Positions 27,835 to 35,548 of a stretch of DNA of 64,000 nt are shown here, piece by piece. How positions within the stretch are numbered: position 1 is the first letter of the stretch; each line of letters opens with the position of its first letter. The stretch comes from Paraburkholderia aromaticivorans (GTDB taxonomy: Bacteria; Pseudomonadota; Gammaproteobacteria; Burkholderiales; Burkholderiaceae), in the NCBI RefSeq assembly GCF_012689525.1, contig NZ_CP051514.1, positions 2,170,001-2,234,000 of the forward strand, given 5' to 3'. Under the pieces are notes generated by a model. The model was not told where the DNA came from. It was given only the letters and a program-made list of their open reading frames with translations, and ran no database searches. The translations under genes and the position numbers were made by a program.

Positions 27835-28110
27835 ATGACCGCAATAGCGACAACCCGGACCCTGACTGCGCAGGTACCCGTGGCGTTGGCCGAGGAGGTT
27901 GACGCCCTGGCCGAGCAGATCGAACGCCCGAAGCAATGGATCATCAAGAAAGCCCTGATCGCGTACCTGGCGCGTGAAAAGGAAAAGCGACGTCTGATCC
28001 AGGAGGGCCTGGACGACGTTGACGCAGGCCGTGTGGTTTCGATGGAGCAAGCCGAAGGGTGGGCGGATAGCCTCGGAACGCAAAACGAACGGCCCGTGCC
28101 GCGTGCATGA
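27835..28110 (+). CDS. Ribbon-helix-helix antitoxin (CopG/ParD type)
   Basis: The 91-residue protein has an N-terminal ribbon-helix-helix (TLTAQVPVALAEEVDALAEQ, PKQWIIKKALIAYL, residues about 9-48) that should bind the operator as a dimer. Its Glu/Asp-rich C-terminal part (LIQEGLDDVDAGRVVSMEQ) is typical of antitoxins that wrap the toxin. The toxin's ATG overlaps its stop (ATGA), the common layout for type II toxin-antitoxin pairs. Confidence 0.85.
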   Translation: MTAIATTRTLTAQVPVALAEEVDALAEQIERPKQWIIKKALIAYLAREKEKRRLIQEGLDDVDAGRVVSMEQAEGWADSLGTQNERPVPRA

Positions 28111-28430
28111 CCGTGCCCGTTGAACTGACCAGCAAGGCCATGTCCGACCTTGCTCAAATCGCTGACCATGTCAAGCTTTACAACGACGTCACAGTGGCGC
28201 GAAAGGTAGTTAAGGCACTGTTGGCCGAAGCGAAGAAGCTGGGCGAGGACCACCACCACCGGCTCGGGGAAGAACTGGACGGATACGACGGCCCGCCGCC
28301 CCGCGAGGTTCACAAGTGGGTGTGCCTGGGCGGGCGATACGAAATCCATCTCGAAATCAAACCCGCATACGCCGACCCTCCTAGCACAATCTTCGTGCTC
28401 CGGGTATGGGACACAAGGCAGGACCGCTGA
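28107..28430 (+). CDS. RelE/ParE-family toxin
   Basis: The 107-residue basic protein begins MTVPVELTSKAMSDLAQIAD and has the helical hairpin and a C-terminal beta sheet (WVCLGGRYEIHLEI, STIFVLRVWDTRQDR) of the ParE/RelE fold. ParE proteins poison DNA gyrase and RelE proteins cut mRNA on the ribosome; the sequence alone does not say which applies. It is coupled to the antitoxin by a 4-bp overlap and is followed by a short hairpin (28446-28466). Confidence 0.83.
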   Translation: MTVPVELTSKAMSDLAQIADHVKLYNDVTVARKVVKALLAEAKKLGEDHHHRLGEELDGYDGPPPREVHKWVCLGGRYEIHLEIKPAYADPPSTIFVLRVWDTRQDR

Positions 28431-28445
28431 CCAACGGGCATAACA

Positions 28446-28466
28446 AAGCGGGGCATTAGCCCGCTT
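28446..28466 (+). terminator. Hairpin after the toxin gene
   Basis: AAGCGGG and CCCGCTT form a 7-bp perfect stem with a 7-nt loop, 15 bp after the toxin stop. No U-run follows, so termination would be weak or Rho-assisted. Confidence 0.45.
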
Positions 28467-28645
28467 GCGCTGGGTGTGACCGTGGCAAGTCGCCTTGCAC
28501 CCGCGCATGTGCACGTAGCCCTACTTCGCACATATCAGGGAGGATCCGGGCCCGAAACGATGTCACTGAATGGCCTGGGACCCGTAAGATCAGCGCTGGT
28601 GAACATGCCGACACTGGCGGTTGTGGTTCATCGAGGTTCCAAAGA

Positions 28646-28674
28646 AAACGCCCGCGCTATTCACGCAGGCGTTT
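28646..28674. terminator. Hairpin, possible terminator
   Basis: AAACGCC(c)GCG pairs with CGC(a)GGCGTTT around a 7-nt loop, with one internal mismatch. A and T runs lie at the outer ends, so it could work in both directions. No intact gene abuts it. Confidence 0.45.
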
Positions 28675-28820
28675 CCGTGGCCCCGCTACCGCGCCCCAAT
28701 GGACGATTTCTCGTCCGCTACTGCTTCAGGGGCCGGCTTCCGCGCGACTCCCTTTCAGTATAGGACGTGCAGCGGGAGATCCAAGTCGGCGAAACTGGCG
28801 TTCAGATGGCACAGAAGGGG

Positions 28821-28848
28821 AAGCCTGTTTCGCGAATGAAACAGGCTT
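28821..28848. terminator. Strong hairpin, probable bidirectional terminator
   Basis: AAGCCTGTTTC and GAAACAGGCTT form a perfect 11-bp stem with a 6-nt loop. It is followed by TCACGAAAAA on the plus strand. It is probably the terminator of a gene now lost from this region. Confidence 0.55.
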
Positions 28849-29206
28849 TCACGAAAAACCGCTCCGTTCCGCAGCCGTCGGTTTGCAGGACTGCAACGTC
28901 ACTCCCCGCGTTGATATTTGACATAATTAAAGTGATCATTTTTTCAGTAACTGGTTAGCCCAATTTCGGAAGACCGAGGCAGGGCAGGTGACGGCCATCA
29001 AGAGACGTTGACCAAGACCTTCGGGCGGACATTCGAACGTCGGGTACGTCCGGATATGAGACGTTCACGTACAAATTGATCCCACGCGTCTTCGGCCGAA
29101 ACCGCCATCCGAAGGCGCAGCTTTCCTCGCATTCGAGGCGATCGCTGACTACACTTCTGAAAATTCTAGCTTAGCGCTCGATTCCTGCTTCCACAGGAGG
29201 GCTCGC
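28849..29206. other. Intergenic, no supported gene
   Basis: No protein-like frame is seen between the strong hairpin and a short ORF with a consensus ribosome-binding site. Confidence 0.3.
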
Positions 29207-29548
29207 ATGAATCACCCCGCAGGCCACGGCCAATCTGCACGTCACGGAAACGACCACAGCGTCCATCATGCGCGAAGTCTGTCGCGCGATGGGATGGACG
29301 CGAAGGGGACGCGGACGAGTGCAACGGTTACTGCAGGATCGTTGCGACGGGAAAACGCTATGCAAAAGAAGCGTTGGAACACCTATCTAAAGAGTGCTAG
29401 TGCTGCTCGCTTGGCTCACATCTACACCGTCAGTCGTGGCAAACAATGGTGCGTGGATGAGCGCCCAGATTCTTGGCGGCTCTCATCCGCGGCACCGGCA
29501 AAATCGCCTCGCCGTCGTTGGCATGCGCCGCTCAATTTGCCTACGTAA
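29207..29548 (+). CDS. Hypothetical ORF with a consensus ribosome-binding site
   Basis: CAGGAGGGCTCGC before the ATG is one of the best Shine-Dalgarno sequences in the window. The 113-residue translation starts MNHPAGHGQSARHGNDHSVH and contains MQKKRWNTYLKSASAARLAH and a basic C-terminus. The composition is odd (Arg/His/Ser-rich) and no family is recognised. The original gene may have suffered frameshifts while keeping its start signal. Confidence 0.35.
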   Translation: MNHPAGHGQSARHGNDHSVHHARSLSRDGMDAKGTRTSATVTAGSLRRENAMQKKRWNTYLKSASAARLAHIYTVSRGKQWCVDERPDSWRLSSAAPAKSPRRRWHAPLNLPT

Positions 29549-29710
29549 CTTGGAGTCGCAAGGGGTGGTATGACGCGCCAGTTTGCCCATCCGGGTCAAT
29601 ATGGCGCGCACTTCTGATTTCCATCGCAGCCTCGTCTGTGGCGGTCTGACGACGGCTCACCAAACGGCCATGACTCTGATCCAGACAACTCTTCCGGTGC
29701 GGCGACCGTA

Positions 29711-32700
29711 ATGGAGAAGGTGTCCGTAAACGTTAGCCACGAGAACGATCAACGGTCACGGCAGCCGGAAGGGAGCACGCCAGTACCCAGTGGATTTACC
29801 ACTGACCGACCACGCGAAGCGCTCGCTTCTGGCGGATTGCTTGTCGCTGCCGCAGAGAGTGTCGAGATTCAGAGCGCGCTCCTGAACGACAAGGCGCAGC
29901 CCATTTCGCAACGACAGGCCCTTGCTCGCCGGATTGGACAATTGCGCGGAAACTTTCACCTTCAGAAAGTGATTTCGTCCAGCCGACCGGAACCCGCAGC
30001 GCGGGATGCTACAGGTGAATTCGATGCTGACGGCAAAATCGCGGGGACATGGGCCGCGCACGTTGTCACGGGTCGGCGTAATGGAGCCGGGGAACATGAG
30101 CATCTGGGTTCGGGGCCGGGTGAGGTCACCCCGAAAGCAGACCCAAAGGAGGTGGACCGCGCCCCCCCGAGGAGTGCGCCCATCTCCCGCTCACCTGATT
30201 CAGTGGCCGAAGAGACAATTCCGGAGCAACACGAACCGCTCGATCCAAGCAAGGCGCAGCACTTCGGAAAGCGGTTGGGTGCGGACTTCAGCGGCGTCAC
30301 GGTGCACAGCGGCGACGACGTCGCCGAAAGCCGCGGGGCTAGCGCAGTCACCTTCGGGAGCAACATACACTTCGCAGACGGCGTATTAAAGCGAACTGGC
30401 GCCGAAGAAATTCTCGGTCATGAACTGGTTCACACGATTCAGCAAGGCGCGGTACCGGTCGAGCGGCCGGCATCCGATACACCTGCCCATCCGGTAGCGG
30501 CCGAAGCAGAAGCAGAGCGGCTGGGGCCGGCGACAGCGCGCGGCGATCTCGGTATCGTCAGGCTCAGAGCCCCCTCGGCGTCGCAACGTAAACGGACAAT
30601 CCCGTCGAGCACGGTCCAGGTGGCGCGGGGCCACGCAGCCGAAGCGAAGCTGGCAGCAGTCGAAGCGCGCATCGCCAAAGAGAGTAAGGAAGCGATCCGC
30701 GCTCGGCGGCAGCAACGGCCGCCCCTCCACGCACGGGTGCACGCGCTTGCGCCGACCGCCAAGGGAGGGGCGAAGCATAAGTCCGCATGGCCAGAGCCGC
30801 GCTCGGATGCGCATGCGTATCCGGCGCCGAAGGCGCCTGCGATCTCCCGTAGACTGCCATCCATTACAGGTGCGAGGCGGCCGGCAATTGTGATGCACGC
30901 TGGGCAGCAAGCACCGAGGGCGGCCGCCGTCCCCTTTGTACCACCGCCCGGGGCGACGCCGGGAGCCGCGGCTTCGTCACCCGACGCCAACGCGCTGGCA
31001 AGCGTGCGTGGTCCGGCGGCCGCGCTCGGCCGCGATGTCGCAGCCGAAGGCTCACGCATGGCCGCACAGATCCGGAACCGGGCCGCAGCAGTCGCGTCAG
31101 CCGTCGTGAGTGTCGGCGAGCGGGGATCGACTCGACTTCGCACTGCGCAGGTTGCGGCGACTGGCGAAATCGATGCACAGTTGGCCGCCGGTCACGCAGC
31201 CATCGCGGGCGGCGAAGAAGCTGCGGTGGCGGCAGTACAAGCCGAACTTGCCGCAGCCACCGCCGATGTCCACGCAAGCGGAGCAGCCGAGACAGGCCGC
31301 GTCACGAAAGAGGCCGAGCAGCACCAGTCGCAAGCATCACGGACCGCCGCCGACAAGAAAGCCGCAGTAGACGCGACAGCAGAGTCCGAGGCGGCGGTGT
31401 TCCGGGATGGCAGTGACGCGCGGGCGGCCAAGGCACGGCAGCCTGCCAGCGCGGGCGGCGAGACGGACAGCTTCAAACAGGAGGCGACGCAGAAAGCAGA
31501 TGCCCAGGCGAGTGCAAACTTCAATCAGGACGCCACCCGGGTCCATGAGGGTAACCGCGACGCTGCTCGCAGCTTTGGAAGTTTCATTGATGAGCAGGTA
31601 ACGAATTTCGTATCCTCCATCGGGCAGGCTGTGCCCGAGGTGACAGGCCATATTGCTGGTCTGGTTCACCGCGCGATGTCGGGTCTGGGAAAAGCGGCAT
31701 CGAACGTCCAGAGTAGCGTGACTGCGCTGTCGGGTCAGGCCGCACACAAGATGCAAGCCGGTGCTGCAACCGTCGTTCAGGGCGTTCGGTCCGGAGCTGA
31801 AGCTTTGGCCAGCGCCCTCGACTCCCATGCCGAACAGCGCGCCGCCGAAATCGCGACGCACGCCGAGCAAGTGGCTGCCACTCTCGAGCAGGGAGCACAG
31901 CAGGCGGCATTGGCCGTGGCTGCGGCACCCGAATCGACGGCTTCGGAACTGGCGCCGCAGGCCCGATCTCAGATGGCCGAGCTAGCCGAGCGGGCAGTTG
32001 CCGAACTGGGGGGGCTGGAATCCCGCGTCGCCGGTCAGTTCGGAGGAATCGCGCAGCATGGCGTCGCCGCCATCGGCGGGGCTGCGAGCGCGGCCGCTGT
32101 AAATCTGCAAAGCGGCGCCGCAGGCGTTGCGACGAAGCTTGCTTCTGGGCAGGCCGGCGCCTCGCGCACGTTCCAGAACGCGGTCCGGACTACGGGCCAG
32201 CTATTGTCGGAGGCAGGGTCTCAAGCATCGGCTGATATGGGCAAAGCGGGTTCCCACGTCGTTTCAGGAGTGGAGGACAGCGCGAAGCAGGCGCAAACCG
32301 ATCTCGGCAAGACGGTCGATCAGGCGTCCACGGAACAGCAGGGCAACCTTGCAGTCGTCCAGGGAAAAACGCAGGCGACGCACGCCGATATTGATTCGAG
32401 CTACACGTCGCTCAAGTCCGAGGCGGACTCCAGGTCGTCGGCCGATCAGCGACAGAACGCCGAAAATGGCGGCCAGACGTTCCTCGAGTTGCTCCTGCCG
32501 AAGTCGTGGACGGCGGCGATCAAAAGCTGGTTCAAGGACACATTCGGCGAGATCGCGGGCGGCATCATCTATGGTCTGCTCACGGCTTTGGTGCCGCTCC
32601 TTATCATCGGCGGCCTATGCCTGCTTTTTGAAGCGGCTGCACCGTTCATCATCGGCGGTGCGTTGATCCTCGGCATCGGACTCGGCATCTATTCCCGGTT

Positions 32701-33514
32701 TTCGAACTTTGAAAAAGACAACGGACGAGGGCCCGGTTTTTGGGAAGGATTGGCGCTCGTCGGTCTGGGGATCGCTGACGTCACAGGCATTCCGCAGGTC
32801 GTCGAGGGGATAGTCGGATACAGGGCTTTTGCCGAACACAATCCAGACGGCACCCTGAGAGCGAAGATGAGCGACTTCGACCGGGCTGAGATGATCGCGT
32901 CCGGGCTGCTCCAACTCGTGTCGCTCGGCCTCGGCGCTCGTTCGTTCAAGGGAAAATTCGGCGGCAAAAGTGTACCGCCAGACATCAACCCGCCCGAGGT
33001 GAAGCCGCCTGAGGTGAAGCCGCCTGAGGTCAAACCGCCGGAAGAAAAGCCGCCCGAAGTCGTGCCTAAGGCACCGCCGAAGGTGCGGGTCGTCCGTACC
33101 GGCAACAAAGTCAGTGTTAGCGACGCAGTCACGGATGACCTGCTCGGCTTGGGAGAACTAACGGGAGACGGCTATCTGGAGCTTGGCATCTATACGAAGG
33201 AAGCAAACACCACGGTGCGAGGCGGCGAGGTATTTGAAGCGATTTTAGAGGAGTTCCGCTCTGGCGGAGACACCGTCCGGGGCATTCGTGGCTTATGGTA
33301 TGGGGGAGACAATCTCGCTACTTTCAATGAACTCATCCAAATGAAAGCGACACCTGAGAAAGCGAAAATGACACCTGAGGAAGCCGCCGGCGCAACGTTC
33401 ACTGGCAAAATGGCGCAGCGCAGCGGTTACCCAAAGGTTCGAATCGACTATGCCAAGTCGGTGCGCAATCCAGACGGTACATTCAAGAAGGCGGAAATCT
33501 GGTTCGACCCATGA
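29711..33514 (+). CDS. DUF4157 (eCIS core domain) giant protein with a C-terminal variable domain, candidate polymorphic toxin
   Basis: The product has 1267 residues. After a disordered start comes ALARRIGQLRGNFHLQKVI (about 71-88), similar to the short helix before the core in related proteins. The DUF4157 core follows (about 180-245), with DFSGVTVHSGDDVAES, NIHFADG and the metalloprotease-like GHELVHTIQQ (HExxH at 237-241). Residues about 400-940 are Ala-rich coiled coils. About 945-1000 are strongly hydrophobic (LLTALVPLLIIGGLCLLFEA). A PPEVK-repeat linker (about 1092-1115) leads to a domain of about 150 residues. DUF4157 proteins are often cargo or toxins of extracellular contractile injection systems or other secretion routes. 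No injection-machinery genes are in the window. Confidence 0.85.
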   Translation: MEKVSVNVSHENDQRSRQPEGSTPVPSGFTTDRPREALASGGLLVAAAESVEIQSALLNDKAQPISQRQALARRIGQLRGNFHLQKVISSSRPEPAARDATGEFDADGKIAGTWAAHVVTGRRNGAGEHEHLGSGPGEVTPKADPKEVDRAPPRSAPISRSPDSVAEETIPEQHEPLDPSKAQHFGKRLGADFSGVTVHSGDDVAESRGASAVTFGSNIHFADGVLKRTGAEEILGHELVHTIQQGAVPVERPASDTPAHPVAAEAEAERLGPATARGDLGIVRLRAPSASQRKRTIPSSTVQVARGHAAEAKLAAVEARIAKESKEAIRARRQQRPPLHARVHALAPTAKGGAKHKSAWPEPRSDAHAYPAPKAPAISRRLPSITGARRPAIVMHAGQQAPRAAAVPFVPPPGATPGAAASSPDANALASVRGPAAALGRDVAAEGSRMAAQIRNRAAAVASAVVSVGERGSTRLRTAQVAATGEIDAQLAAGHAAIAGGEEAAVAAVQAELAAATADVHASGAAETGRVTKEAEQHQSQASRTAADKKAAVDATAESEAAVFRDGSDARAAKARQPASAGGETDSFKQEATQKADAQASANFNQDATRVHEGNRDAARSFGSFIDEQVTNFVSSIGQAVPEVTGHIAGLVHRAMSGLGKAASNVQSSVTALSGQAAHKMQAGAATVVQGVRSGAEALASALDSHAEQRAAEIATHAEQVAATLEQGAQQAALAVAAAPESTASELAPQARSQMAELAERAVAELGGLESRVAGQFGGIAQHGVAAIGGAASAAAVNLQSGAAGVATKLASGQAGASRTFQNAVRTTGQLLSEAGSQASADMGKAGSHVVSGVEDSAKQAQTDLGKTVDQASTEQQGNLAVVQGKTQATHADIDSSYTSLKSEADSRSSADQRQNAENGGQTFLELLLPKSWTAAIKSWFKDTFGEIAGGIIYGLLTALVPLLIIGGLCLLFEAAAPFIIGGALILGIGLGIYSRFSNFEKDNGRGPGFWEGLALVGLGIADVTGIPQVVEGIVGYRAFAEHNPDGTLRAKMSDFDRAEMIASGLLQLVSLGLGARSFKGKFGGKSVPPDINPPEVKPPEVKPPEVKPPEEKPPEVVPKAPPKVRVVRTGNKVSVSDAVTDDLLGLGELTGDGYLELGIYTKEANTTVRGGEVFEAILEEFRSGGDTVRGIRGLWYGGDNLATFNELIQMKATPEKAKMTPEEAAGATFTGKMAQRSGYPKVRIDYAKSVRNPDGTFKKAEIWFDP

Positions 33515-33543
33515 ACTGAGTCGGTGTACATGAAGAGCAATCT

Positions 33544-34341
33544 ATGGCCCAACAAGATTTGAATCCCTTACTTGAAGTCCATCCTGCCGGGACTATCCGC
33601 ACGGTAACGCTTGTGCATGGGTGCGCCTTCCAGTTCGTGTGGTGCCCTCCAGGCAATGGCGTGGTTGGCAGCAGCTTTGCGGATGCACCAACAATCGAAC
33701 AGCCTTGCCAGCCGATCCGGTTGACGCAGGGCTTTTGGATCGCTCGAACTCCTGTCACGCGCACGCAATGGCAAGAGATCGCGGGCCAATTGCCGCAGGC
33801 GCCTGAGTCTCTGGCAAATAGCGACGAACATCCCGTTTCCGGAATCACGTGGGATGACGCGCGCAACTTCTGTTCACATCTGTCCGATCGTCTGCGCGTC
33901 GATGGCGTGATTAGCAGCGACGCGCACGTAGATTTACCGTACGAAGCCGAATGGGAGTATGCCTGCCGGGCAGGTACGACTCAGCGCTGGTTTTTTGGCG
34001 ACGATCAGGCGATGCTGGAAGAATACGCTTGGTATCGTGTCAACAGCAACGGTCAAACTCACCGCGCCGGCGGCCGTAAGCCCAATCCGTGGGGGCTTTT
34101 CGATCTTTATGGCAACGTTGCCGAGTGGTGTCGGGACACTTTCCGTCGCTACGGGTCGATGGAAGTTGTCGATCCGCACGATCTGAATGATCACGGACTA
34201 ATGAAAGCGGTCCGGGGAGGCGATTTCGCCGCGGGTGCCGACGAATGCCGGTCCGCAGCCCGGGCTTTCTCAGACCGAGACAATGATTACAACGAGCCTA
34301 CGGGACTACGGCCTGTCGTTAGGCAGGCCGTTCCCCGCTGA
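33544..34341 (+). CDS. SUMF1/formylglycine-generating-enzyme-fold protein
   Basis: The 265-residue protein has the SUMF1 (FGE-sulfatase) fold signature: PIRLTQGFWIARTPVTRTQW, HPVSGITWDDARNFCSHLS, LPYEAEWEYACRAG, NPWGLFDLYGNVAEWCRD and a final RGGDFAAGADECRSAARAF. True formylglycine generators carry a Cys pair in the RGGSFLC...C region. Here the first is Ala, so cofactor formation on sulfatases is unlikely. It starts 29 bp after the giant DUF4157 gene on the same strand, so a partner, modifying or protective role toward that protein is plausible but unproven. Confidence 0.83.
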   Translation: MAQQDLNPLLEVHPAGTIRTVTLVHGCAFQFVWCPPGNGVVGSSFADAPTIEQPCQPIRLTQGFWIARTPVTRTQWQEIAGQLPQAPESLANSDEHPVSGITWDDARNFCSHLSDRLRVDGVISSDAHVDLPYEAEWEYACRAGTTQRWFFGDDQAMLEEYAWYRVNSNGQTHRAGGRKPNPWGLFDLYGNVAEWCRDTFRRYGSMEVVDPHDLNDHGLMKAVRGGDFAAGADECRSAARAFSDRDNDYNEPTGLRPVVRQAVPR

Positions 34342-34480
34342 ACTGCTTGCGCTCGGCAGTCGTCCATTTCGCGATGTCTGTCAACGGGGACAACTCGTTT
34401 TTGTTGTCTTTGACGATGTTGTTGAGCGCTTCTTTAAGATTCGTAGCGCAGAGCTGAATTACACCGCTTCGGTCGAGAGG
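34319..34480 (-). pseudogene. Unrecognised C-terminal gene remnant
   Basis: One minus-strand frame reads naturally between two stops: DRSGVIQLCATNLKEALNN, IVKDNKNELSPLTDIAKWTT, then AERKQFSGERPA. It is helical and charged, unlike the other frames here. It overlaps the last codons of the SUMF1-fold gene. It could be the tail of a lost gene. I do not recognise it. Confidence 0.25.
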
Positions 34481-34481
34481 G

Positions 34482-34823
34482 GATTACCGGCCCCTTACGA
34501 AGTGCATGCCGACTGAACCGGTCGTCGCCTAACGGCTGCTTCCCGATGTGCTGGATGTCAGCAATGGCGGAGAATTGTTTGACCGCAGCCAAGCACGGGT
34601 GACCGCTCCACCCCGTAACCTGCCGCTGAGGTGGCAAGGGCCTGACCGACGGCAGTGGGTCGGTTGATGCCTTTCGCATAAAACTCTCGGTCGGCGATCG
34701 TTCTCTTTGTACAGTGCGCCTTCTTCCGAGGACTGGACTAAGGCAAAATAAACGCGGAAGTCACGCGCGACCGGCGGCATCGCACCGTTCGCGTCGCACC
34801 AATCGGACGGGTGGAGATGCGCT
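34482..34823. other. Intergenic, no supported gene
   Basis: No supported frame is seen. The promoter and leader of the DUF4148 gene should lie at the right end. Confidence 0.3.
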
Positions 34824-35135
34824 ATGGAAAACCTCACGAGAAACTGCTCGACGCTTGCTGCGTTGGCGCTCCTGCTGACTGGATATGCCGCCGCCGGCGC
34901 GCCACATAGCGGGACACATCTGAGCCCAACGGAGTGCCGTGACCTGGCCGCAATTAGAAGCAACGCGCCTCGGACGAAGTCGCAGCACCAAAGCGAGCTT
35001 TCGGCCCTGAGGAAAGCGGGCTACAACCCGTCACCGTGGCACAACGACCCACACTACCCAGCGAATCTACACGCGGCGCAGCGCCTGGTCGACCATTGGT
35101 TCGAAACGGAGTGCAAGCAGTTGCAACCCAAGTGA
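34824..35135 (+). CDS. DUF4148-family exported small protein
   Basis: The 103-residue protein has a signal peptide (MENLTRNCSTLAALALLLTG... ending near AGA). Its mature part contains QSELSALRKAGYNPSPWHND and HYPANLHAAQRLV, the DUF4148 pattern (LxxLEKAGYNP...YPxxxqaAexrV) typical of Burkholderia periplasmic proteins of unknown function. GTGGAG lies upstream of the ATG. Confidence 0.75.
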   Translation: MENLTRNCSTLAALALLLTGYAAAGAPHSGTHLSPTECRDLAAIRSNAPRTKSQHQSELSALRKAGYNPSPWHNDPHYPANLHAAQRLVDHWFETECKQLQPK

Positions 35136-35548
35136 GAAGCCCCCGGAGCCACTACGGACCTCCTCAGACTTAGCGCGCAGCAACCGCGCGTCGCATTGCA
35201 GCGCAGCGCTGATCCCGTGGGCTGCAGACCGCCCCACGGCTCTCCTTTTCAACGTTCGAGGTATGTCTCGGACCGAGGTCGGCCAACTTCGGCCGGTCGA
35301 CGTCGCTGCCAAGATCGTTGACACTCGGTACCAGACAGCCATTCTTAGCACTGTCCACAAAAACGGGCAGAAGTATGTCTTTTAGAGGCGGCCGAACTGT
35401 TCGAGCGTTGCTCGTTCCTTCTCGGAAGTTAGTGCTTTGGTTTGTCGGTGAAACCAACGGTGTCGCCGACTAAGAATTCCTTACGTTGTCCTCGCGGTGG
35501 CGGCGAGCGCGTGAGCCGGAACGCACGCAGTGTCAGGGATAAGCTCTT
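35136..35548. other. Intergenic, no clear gene
   Basis: A short plus-strand frame (MSRTEVGQLRPVDVAAKIVD... ending KNGQKYVF, 35263-35385) looks slightly protein-like but has no ribosome-binding site and no recognised family. The rest is unassigned. Confidence 0.3.

Noticed and set aside
30439-31143. Minus-strand frames opposite the DUF4157 gene
   Set aside because: They mirror the Ala-rich coiled-coil codons and have no independent support.
33544-34341. Assignment as a sulfatase-activating formylglycine generator
   Set aside because: No sulfatase is nearby and the first of the usual Cys pair is Ala. Only the fold can be supported.
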